Assembly (NCBI GenBank): GCA_030601485.1
Contig: JAUVTO010000135.1
Span: 1 to 5,757, forward strand
Direction: 5' to 3'
Source of the DNA: Desulfobacterales bacterium
Lineage (GTDB): Bacteria; Desulfobacterota; Desulfobacteria; Desulfobacterales; UBA11574
Length of the DNA stretch: 5,757 nt
Shown here piece after piece: positions 1 through 4,771 of this stretch. Below the pieces are notes generated by a model that searched no databases, was not told the DNA's origin, and worked only from the letters and a program-made list of their open reading frames with translations. Position 1 is the stretch's first letter, and each line of letters begins with the position of its first letter. A program made the position numbers and the translations under genes.

Positions 1-188
1 CCAAGTTTACGCCAGGCAACAATACGATGCCATTCTGTACGTTCTTGCATTTCTCCTGTATTTTTATCCTTCCATCTCTCAGATGTGGCTATGGTGAAAT
101 TGGCAACGGCAGTTCCATCTGGTGTATAACGAACTTCAGGATCTCTTCCAAGATTGCCGATCAGGATTACTTTGTTGATTCCTGCCAT
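1..188 (-). CDS. ssb: Single-stranded DNA-binding protein, N-terminal part (cut by left edge)
   Basis: SSB binds single-stranded DNA as a tetramer of OB folds during replication, recombination and repair in the cytoplasm. The 62 codons present read MAGINKVILIGNLGRDPEVR, then a YTPDGTAVANF segment, a SERWKDKNTGE loop and TEWHRIVAW. This follows the N-terminal half of the E. coli SSB OB fold almost residue for residue, with one residue fewer near the start. Trp39 and Trp53 match the DNA-stacking W40 and W54 of E. coli SSB, and His54 matches H55. The start is fixed by a strong Shine-Dalgarno (GGAGGT) five bases upstream and by the family's usual N-terminus. The rest of the OB fold, the disordered linker and the acidic C-terminal tip that recruits partner proteins lie beyond the left edge, so completeness cannot be judged. 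The gene is divergent from pepA across a 547-base gap, and no functional link to pepA is implied. Confidence 0.96.
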   Translation of the reverse strand, partial: MAGINKVILIGNLGRDPEVRYTPDGTAVANFTIATSERWKDKNTGEMQERTEWHRIVAWRKL

Positions 189-193
189 GTTGT

Positions 194-199
194 ACCTCC
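194..199 (-). promoter_or_regulatory. Ribosome binding site of ssb
   Basis: The plus-strand bases acctcc read GGAGGT on the minus strand, five bases before the ATG at 188. This near-perfect Shine-Dalgarno decides the ssb start. Confidence 0.85.
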
Positions 200-250
200 A
201 TTTTTTTGAGACCTTTGATAAAGCGGTTATAAAATAAAATTTCTGTTTGA

Positions 251-279
251 TAGATACAAACAACTGTTTATAATGTCAA
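251..279 (-). promoter_or_regulatory. Candidate sigma70 promoter for ssb
   Basis: On the minus strand a perfect TTGACA (274-279) is followed after 17 bases by TATCTA (251-256), which matches the -10 consensus only in its first three bases. The spacing is ideal and the position suits a leader of about 55 bases before ssb, but the weak -10 box keeps confidence low. Confidence 0.35.
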
Positions 280-290
280 GCTAATCCGGT

Positions 291-594
291 GCCTGGGAAT
301 ATTCAAGGCAAACGCATTTGAATCCCAATACAGGGAGAACGCTCCACGACGGCGTGTATCTCTTTCCAACCGCCTGAAACTTGTGCTTAAGCACCCGTAA
401 GCCCGCGCCGCGCCAGAGTTATTAAGAACAATTCGTCGCTAAATTATTCCATTGATTTTTTAAGTCATAATTTCATTCGGCTCGGGCTAACGCGTACTAA
501 AGCCCTTCAAACAGTCAGTCGGTTTCCAAGAGAAACACGCCGTCGCTACGCTGCACCGCAATCAAATGCGTTTACCCTGGGAAAATATTGAAGG
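291..594. repeat. Long imperfect inverted repeat, MITE-like or structured intergenic element
   Basis: Two arms of roughly 115 bases face each other around a centre of about 75 bases. Matching blocks, left arm against the reverse complement of the right arm: AAACGCATTTGA at 310-321 with 562-573 (12/12); CGACGGCGTGT at 347-357 with 535-545 (11/11), extending through 377 and 515 to 26 of 31; and 385-405 with 483-503 (17/21, ending in AGCCCG). The blocks are in consistent mirrored order, separated by unequal loops. The outer ends both carry CCTGGGAA and an ATATT core (292-306, 576-594). Inside the left arm, GTGCTTAAGCAC (383-394) is a perfect palindrome. No ORF of note or transposase is present. 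It could be a decayed non-autonomous transposon, a dispersed extragenic repeat, or a folded RNA. The symmetry is seen directly; the class is inferred. Confidence 0.6.
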
Positions 595-656
595 ATCATC
601 GATTATAAAATAGCCCGGATATTTCATGTGATATTCGCACTAAACAGATATTCTCA

Positions 657-684
657 TTGACAGTAAGGTTTAAGTATATAATAT
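657..684 (+). promoter_or_regulatory. Candidate sigma70 promoter for pepA
   Basis: A perfect TTGACA (657-662) is followed after 16 bases by TAATAT (679-684). The T-rich-to-AT-rich run TATATAATATC also contains an exact TATAAT at 677-682, but that would give only a 14-base spacer. Transcription would start near 691, leaving a leader of about 45 bases before pepA. The box lies just outside the inverted repeat ending near 594. Confidence 0.55.
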
Positions 685-724
685 CAGATCGGAAAATTTA
701 CAGTAAAAAATCCGGTTCTGTCTG

Positions 725-731
725 AAAGGAG
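725..731 (+). promoter_or_regulatory. Ribosome binding site of pepA
   Basis: AAAGGAG ends four bases before the ATG at 736 and fixes that codon as the start. Confidence 0.85.
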
Positions 732-735
732 AAGC

Positions 736-2205
736 ATGATACATTTAAAGTCGGTTGATCTTAAAAAAGAAAAAGTGGCATCACTGGTTATTCCTGTTTG
801 CGAGGATAAAACTGTTTTTGATGACGAAATTATAATGTCTCTTATAAGAAAAGCAAAGAAATTTAAGGAGTTCAAGGGTGATAAAAATGATGAGGTTACC
901 TTTTACGACCTGGCCGAGGTTAAAGCTGAGAGGGTAATTTTTATAGGGCTTGGAAAACTTGAAAAAATCGACAGGGAGGCGATGCGTGCCGCGACCGGCA
1001 AAGCAGTAAAGGCATTAATCAAGAAAAAACTTTCGAATGTTTTGATAGCTGTTCCTGTGGCAAAAAAAATCAATATGGAAATGACGTCTCTGCTTGAGGC
1101 CATGCTGGAAGGCGCCTATTTGGGGAATCATATTTTTGATAGATACAAAAATGAAAAAAAACATACCCCGGTTAAAAAGATCGATTTTCTTGTCAAACCT
1201 GATGAAACCAGAAAGTACGGCCGGTTGTCGTCACGAGTTTACACTATTTGCCAGGGGACTATTCTTGCAAGAGAGTGGGTCAGTATGCCGTCTAACGACA
1301 AAAGACCCGAACGTTTCGCCAGGTCTATTGTTGCGCTGGCCAAAAAAGAGAATCTCAAGGTAACCGTGTTGGGTGAAAAGGAGTTGAAACAGAAAAAATT
1401 CGGCGCAATAATGGCAGTTGCTGCCGGAAGCCGGAGCAAGCCCAGAATGGTAATTCTGGAACATAATCCAAAGGGGTCTAAAAAAGCAGTTGCACTGGTG
1501 GGAAAAGGCGTAACATTCGACTCGGGCGGTATCAACCTGAAGCCTTCGGCAGGTATGGAAGAAATGAAGTCGGATATGTCCGGTGCGGCTGCAGTTGCCG
1601 CCACACTGATCACCGCAGCAAAGCTTAAATCCGGATTCAGAGTTATCGGCATCCTTCCTATTGTAGAAAATATGCCGTCAGGAAATGCTTCCCGCCCGGG
1701 AGACATTATCAAAACCTATGATGGAAAAACCGTGGAAATAGGGAATACCGATGCCGAGGGCAGACTGATATTGATTGATGCCATCTCTTATGGAATTAAG
1801 AAATATAAACCCCGGACCCTCATTGACATGGCCACGCTGACCGGGGCCTGTGTTGTGGCTCTGGGAGAAAAGATCGCCGGAACTTTTTCTTTTGATGATA
1901 AATTGGCAGAAGATATTATTTTGTCCGGCCGGAATACCCATGAACGCTGTTGGCGTCTGCCGCTGACTGAAGACTATAAAGAACTTTTTAAAAGCGATTT
2001 TGCTGATCTGAATAATATGAGCAGCACCCGTTATGGTGGCGCCATCACCGCTGCGCTGTTCCTTTCGGAATTTGTTAAAGATACCCGCTGGGCCCATATC
2101 GACATTGCAGGTCCGGCGTACGCCAAAAAGGAATCTTCATACTGTGGTGCCGGCGGCACAGGCTTTGGGGTCCGGCTGCTTTGTGATTTGCTGGATAAGT
2201 TGTGA
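736..2205 (+). CDS. pepA: Leucyl aminopeptidase (cytosol aminopeptidase, M17 family)
   Basis: This cytoplasmic hexameric two-metal enzyme releases N-terminal residues, Leu preferentially, from peptides and takes part in peptide turnover. The 489-residue length is close to E. coli PepA (503). Residues 1 to about 150 are the variable N-terminal domain, and about 165-489 are the catalytic domain. GKGVTFDSGG at 256-265 supplies metal ligands Lys257 and Asp262. Lys269 in GINLKP is the catalytic lysine, and Asp280 in KSDMSG is a further ligand. The PROSITE-type signature NTDAEGRL at 337-344 gives Asp339, Glu341 and catalytic Arg343. All seven sit exactly seven positions after the bovine lens enzyme residues (K250, D255, K262, D273, D332, E334, R336), so the site looks intact. 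The gene appears to be transcribed alone and is convergent with the operon on its right. In E. coli, PepA also binds DNA (Xer recombination, carAB control); nothing here shows whether that role applies. Confidence 0.97.
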   Translation: MIHLKSVDLKKEKVASLVIPVCEDKTVFDDEIIMSLIRKAKKFKEFKGDKNDEVTFYDLAEVKAERVIFIGLGKLEKIDREAMRAATGKAVKALIKKKLSNVLIAVPVAKKINMEMTSLLEAMLEGAYLGNHIFDRYKNEKKHTPVKKIDFLVKPDETRKYGRLSSRVYTICQGTILAREWVSMPSNDKRPERFARSIVALAKKENLKVTVLGEKELKQKKFGAIMAVAAGSRSKPRMVILEHNPKGSKKAVALVGKGVTFDSGGINLKPSAGMEEMKSDMSGAAAVAATLITAAKLKSGFRVIGILPIVENMPSGNASRPGDIIKTYDGKTVEIGNTDAEGRLILIDAISYGIKKYKPRTLIDMATLTGACVVALGEKIAGTFSFDDKLAEDIILSGRNTHERCWRLPLTEDYKELFKSDFADLNNMSSTRYGGAITAALFLSEFVKDTRWAHIDIAGPAYAKKESSYCGAGGTGFGVRLLCDLLDKL

Positions 2206-2235
2206 TGATTTAAGACCTAACCCGGATAAACCGGC

Positions 2236-2264
2236 CTCCGGCTCGTAGATCCTACGGCTTGGAG
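2236..2264. repeat. Short hairpin just after pepA
   Basis: CTCC (2236-2239) pairs with GGAG (2261-2264), and CGTAG (2244-2248) with CTACG (2252-2256), around an ATC loop. The four bases between the stems could add G-U pairs in RNA with one C-C mismatch. No U-run follows (agaaataac), so it is not a standard intrinsic terminator. It may protect the 3' end of the pepA message or be part of a small extragenic repeat. Confidence 0.35.
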
Positions 2265-2317
2265 AGAAATAACAAATCACAAGCACCAAATTTCAAATAA
2301 GATCTAAAGCCAATTGC

Positions 2318-2383
2318 TTGCCCTGTTAAATTTACGATAGTAACAGTGAAACGTATTTAACTGGGCAAATCATTTGATTTTTT
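2318..2383 (+). terminator. Hairpin with T-run between convergent genes, possible pepA terminator
   Basis: TTGCCC-T-GTTAAAT (2318-2331) pairs with ATTTAAC-T-GGGCAA (2355-2368): 13 base pairs interrupted by one T-T mismatch. ACG (2334-2336) and CGT (2352-2354) can extend the stem past a two-base bulge, leaving a loop of about 15 bases. A run of six T (2378-2383) follows on the plus strand, but starts nine bases past the stem, farther than usual. The minus-strand side has no T-run, so it would serve pepA rather than the opposing operon. The symmetry is certain; terminator function is only plausible. Confidence 0.4.
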
Positions 2384-2433
2384 GTCATAAAATGCACAAA
2401 ACTTACAACTCAGCGCCTAAATTCGGGTTAATA

Positions 2434-2688
2434 TCACGACTGATCGTTTATCAATGCATTCGCAATTTCGATGTCATAGGCCTGCTTGGGTTTAAAATCC
2501 CCTCCTTTATGCATATCCGTGGCTTGCAATACGGCGTCGTAGGGTAACCATCCGTGCTCCTTCCAGAGCTTGGGATCGTCTTGATTCCATAGCCGGAATT
2601 CATTGATATCGGCTTGTTTCCGCACATACATGCGAACCCGTTTGTTTTGAGGAAAAGGATAATAATAAAGGCCTCTTTTATCTTTCAT
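2434..2688 (-). CDS. Small conserved-looking protein of unknown function (84 aa)
   Basis: I do not recognise a named family. The 84-residue product has no signal peptide or membrane helix, so it is probably cytoplasmic. It is rich in aromatic and basic residues: a YYYPFPQNKRVRMYVRK stretch at 8-24, then FRLWNQDDPKLWKEHGW at 31-47, a Pro-Tyr pair at 49-50, and a C-terminal helix-like segment (YDIEIANALIND, 71-82). The dense Trp, Tyr and charged pattern looks like a small folded protein, not a spurious ORF. Its ATG (2686-2688) overlaps the stop codon of the upstream lipoprotein gene (2685-2687) as ATGA, and a GGAG lies eight bases before the start inside the upstream gene. Translation is therefore probably coupled, and the two proteins are likely made together. 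Function is unknown; a cytoplasmic partner of an exported lipoprotein would be unusual, and the pairing may be only transcriptional. Confidence 0.8.
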   Translation of the reverse strand: MKDKRGLYYYPFPQNKRVRMYVRKQADINEFRLWNQDDPKLWKEHGWLPYDAVLQATDMHKGGDFKPKQAYDIEIANALINDQS

Positions 2689-4580
2689 GAATTGTTCTCC
2701 AGCTCTATAAATTTATCACCTTGTATTTGTAATAGATAAATTTCTTTATGGGCATTGCCGGTATTATCAAAAGAAGTTGTCCCTGTTACCCCCTGAAAGT
2801 CTTTAAGGTTCATTATTTCATTTTTTATTTCACTCCTGGATTGAATATCATTTCGGCTGACCAGGCCAAACAATATCATCGCCGTATCATAAGCCACAGC
2901 TTCAATAAATCCGGGTTTTTCATGGAAAGTTTCCTCAAACATTTCCACAAAATCCTTTACTTTTTGTGAATTACTTCCGGCAAAAAAACCATCGACCATT
3001 ATAGCACCCTGAATAAATTGTTTCGCCATTTCGATCAGGCGGTCGGAGTGCCACAGGTTGGTTCCGAAAAGATGCACACCCACAACATCGTAAAAAGCAA
3101 GCTGGGGTATTAGGAGTCCTGATGTGGTCGGGCCGTCAGGAATAAAGACGGCCTCGAAATCGAGAGCAGGCTCAGGATCTGAATTTCCAGTTTTTTCTAC
3201 GGGTTGTTCCGGAAGCTCGGTTTGGGTTTCCGATAGTTTTTTTATGGGTTCGGCGAAATCTGTTTGGTCAGGGTGATAGGGTTCAGCCCTGGTAACTTCT
3301 CCTCCATAAGCCTCAACTTCATCCTGGAACAGACCCATAAAGGTCCTACCATATTTGTCATCAGGATAAAGAATGGCGAAACGATTTATTTCGAGAACTT
3401 GGATCGCATACGATACTATTGCCTGGACCTGCATTTCAGGGGTAATGAAATTCCTGAAAACATAGTCTCCCAGCGTTGCAATATTTTCTTTCTGGCCCAG
3501 AGTAATTATTGGTATCCTTTTTTCCTGGGCTTCCAACGCTGCAGCCTCATGAGTCGTTACAGGTCCGAGAATAGCCCCAACCCGTTCTTCGGACAATTCA
3601 TTTACAGCCAAAACCGCTTTTTCAGGATCAGATTCTGTATCTTTTACAATCAATTTTATTAAAGAGCGATTGTTCTGGGAATTAAACTGATCCAGGGCCA
3701 TTTCAATACATTTCAATATCTTGTTGCCGTAACTTGTGTAAGGGCCGCTTAGAGGGAGTAAACATCCTAAGATATTATGTTTAAAAGTAAATTTTTCATT
3801 GATATCCTGGATTAATTTTTTTGCCGATTGCACATTTTCGTTTTCCGGAAATCTTTTGATAAACTCTGATAACAGGATAACCGTATCCTCGTATTTTTTC
3901 CGCTCTGCTTTGCTAAGTCCCATCCGGTAAATGAGATCCTCTACGGGCAGCTCATCTTTACGGTGTATAAAAAGGGAAATTATAATTGCCGGATCAACCT
4001 CTCTGGCGGCAGATTCTATTTTAAAGATTATCTTATCTTTTTCATGCTTTTTGGTTTTTGTATATGCCATAAGATAATAATTTAAGGCCTTGACCGGAGA
4101 ACCCATGGCCATATACGAATCACCCACAAGAGTGTATATTCTGAGAATGTGATCCCTAAAAAAACTTTCTTCCAGGATGTGGGCCGCATGGCTGATTACT
4201 TGTTTGTATTTACCCTGGTTAAACAAGGTTACAAGAATTTCAACTCTGGCATCCGAAGCAACAGGGCTGGAAGGATATTTATCAATCAGGCGGTTATATA
4301 TGGTGCGGGATTTACCATTTTCCCCTAACGCTGTATGGATCAACCCTTTTTTCATTAAAGCTTGGGCGGCCCGGTATCCATCAGGAAAACGTGCAAGATA
4401 TTTGTCATAAATTTCAAGAGCATTACCGTAGTCTTTTCGTTGAAACATTTTTTCAGCCTTTGAAAAAAAATTGTCTCCCGGATGAAATTCTACCGGTTCG
4501 GGCAGGGGCATGGGTCTGGGTCCGCATGTACAGAAAAAAGCGGAGATAAATATTATTAAAATGATATGGATAGGCTTCAT
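2685..4580 (-). CDS. LpoA/LppC-like envelope lipoprotein: TPR domain plus type 1 periplasmic-binding fold
   Basis: The order of parts resembles E. coli LpoA (678 aa), an outer-membrane lipoprotein that activates the peptidoglycan synthase PBP1a. Residues 1-19 look like an export signal (MKPIHIILIIFISAFF) ending at Cys17 and Cys19, followed by a Pro-rich linker (21-34). Residues about 36-260 are helical with TPR-like units such as AEKMFQRKDYGNALEIYDKY (42-61) and repeated 'KYPSSP'/'RFPDGY' turns, as in BamD or CpoB. Residues about 268-631 match a Leu/Ile/Val-binding-type fold: LGCLLPLSGPYTSYG (271-285), VGAILGPVTTHEA (334-346), FAILYPDDKYGRTF (401-414) and AVAYDTAMILFG (561-572). A low-complexity insert (about 448-472, Glu/Pro rich) interrupts it. 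An in-frame TGA five codons upstream of the ATG rules out a longer protein, although no clear Shine-Dalgarno precedes it. No ABC-transporter permease genes are adjacent, which argues against a plain solute-binding role. The specific LpoA function is inferred from architecture only. Confidence 0.85.
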   Translation of the reverse strand: MKPIHIILIIFISAFFCTCGPRPMPLPEPVEFHPGDNFFSKAEKMFQRKDYGNALEIYDKYLARFPDGYRAAQALMKKGLIHTALGENGKSRTIYNRLIDKYPSSPVASDARVEILVTLFNQGKYKQVISHAAHILEESFFRDHILRIYTLVGDSYMAMGSPVKALNYYLMAYTKTKKHEKDKIIFKIESAAREVDPAIIISLFIHRKDELPVEDLIYRMGLSKAERKKYEDTVILLSEFIKRFPENENVQSAKKLIQDINEKFTFKHNILGCLLPLSGPYTSYGNKILKCIEMALDQFNSQNNRSLIKLIVKDTESDPEKAVLAVNELSEERVGAILGPVTTHEAAALEAQEKRIPIITLGQKENIATLGDYVFRNFITPEMQVQAIVSYAIQVLEINRFAILYPDDKYGRTFMGLFQDEVEAYGGEVTRAEPYHPDQTDFAEPIKKLSETQTELPEQPVEKTGNSDPEPALDFEAVFIPDGPTTSGLLIPQLAFYDVVGVHLFGTNLWHSDRLIEMAKQFIQGAIMVDGFFAGSNSQKVKDFVEMFEETFHEKPGFIEAVAYDTAMILFGLVSRNDIQSRSEIKNEIMNLKDFQGVTGTTSFDNTGNAHKEIYLLQIQGDKFIELENNS

Positions 4581-4617
4581 AAGAATAAGATTTCAAGTTT
4601 CACAGGATACTGATCTC

Positions 4618-4633
4618 GACGGTTTCGAAATCG
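4618..4633. promoter_or_regulatory. Palindrome in the divergent region, candidate operator
   Basis: TTTCGAAA (4623-4630) is a perfect 8-base palindrome. Skipping one mismatched pair, CG and CG extend it to 14 bases (4620-4633). It lies just downstream of the predicted leftward start point, between that promoter and the lipoprotein gene, where a bound protein could block transcription. Short AT-rich palindromes also arise by chance. Confidence 0.25.
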
Positions 4634-4638
4634 GAAAT

Positions 4639-4667
4639 TGTATAGCTCATTTTATTTTGACATGCAA
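4639..4667 (-). promoter_or_regulatory. Weak candidate promoter for the lipoprotein operon
   Basis: On the minus strand TTGCAT (4662-4667) is followed after 17 bases by TATACA (4639-4644). The matches to consensus are 3/6 and 4/6. Its -35 box overlaps that of the rightward promoter by one base. A weak core like this would fit a promoter that needs an activator, but the call rests on spacing and position alone. Confidence 0.35.
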
Positions 4668-4685
4668 ACTTATTTGTTTTATACT
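4657..4685 (+). promoter_or_regulatory. Strong sigma70-type promoter for the MerR-like gene
   Basis: A perfect TTGACA (4657-4662) and TATACT (4680-4685, 5/6) are separated by an ideal 17-base spacer. Transcription should begin near 4692, giving a leader of about 80 bases. The inverted repeat CAAAC (4665-4669) and GTTTG (4686-4690) straddles the spacer and -10 box and could be a binding site for self-regulation. MerR-family operators usually sit in a lengthened 19-20 base spacer, but this spacer is normal, so classic MerR-type twisting activation of this promoter is not expected. Confidence 0.7.
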
Positions 4686-4771
4686 GTTTGTTTAATTACA
4701 ATCCAGATACATCCAAATCAAATTCCGGGCACTTAAAGATTCTCGGTTAATACAACTTAAACATACTGGTG

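Noticed and set aside
27..209. A 60-codon plus-strand open frame over ssb
   Set aside because: The minus strand encodes an unmistakable SSB with a strong ribosome binding site, so this frame is a shadow.
677..682. Exact TATAAT as the pepA -10 box
   Set aside because: It would leave a 14-base spacer to the TTGACA, too short for sigma70. TAATAT at 679-684 with a 16-base spacer is preferred.
1239..1712. A 157-codon minus-strand open frame inside pepA
   Set aside because: It lies wholly opposite the catalytic core of a clearly real gene, its product shows no recognisable domain, and it has no convincing start signal. It is a shadow of pepA.
1678..2097. A 139-codon minus-strand open frame inside pepA
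   Set aside because: It is antisense to conserved M17 sequence and lacks any recognisable motif.
3264..3662. A 132-codon plus-strand open frame inside the lipoprotein gene
   Set aside because: It is antisense to the well-supported periplasmic-binding fold and its translation looks like random composition rich in Phe, Ile and Arg.
2685..4580. Amino-acid ABC transporter substrate-binding protein (LivJ/LivK) as the primary call
   Set aside because: The C-terminal fold fits, but the 230-residue TPR region in front and the absence of adjacent permease or ATPase genes fit an LpoA-like protein better. It is kept only as an alternative.
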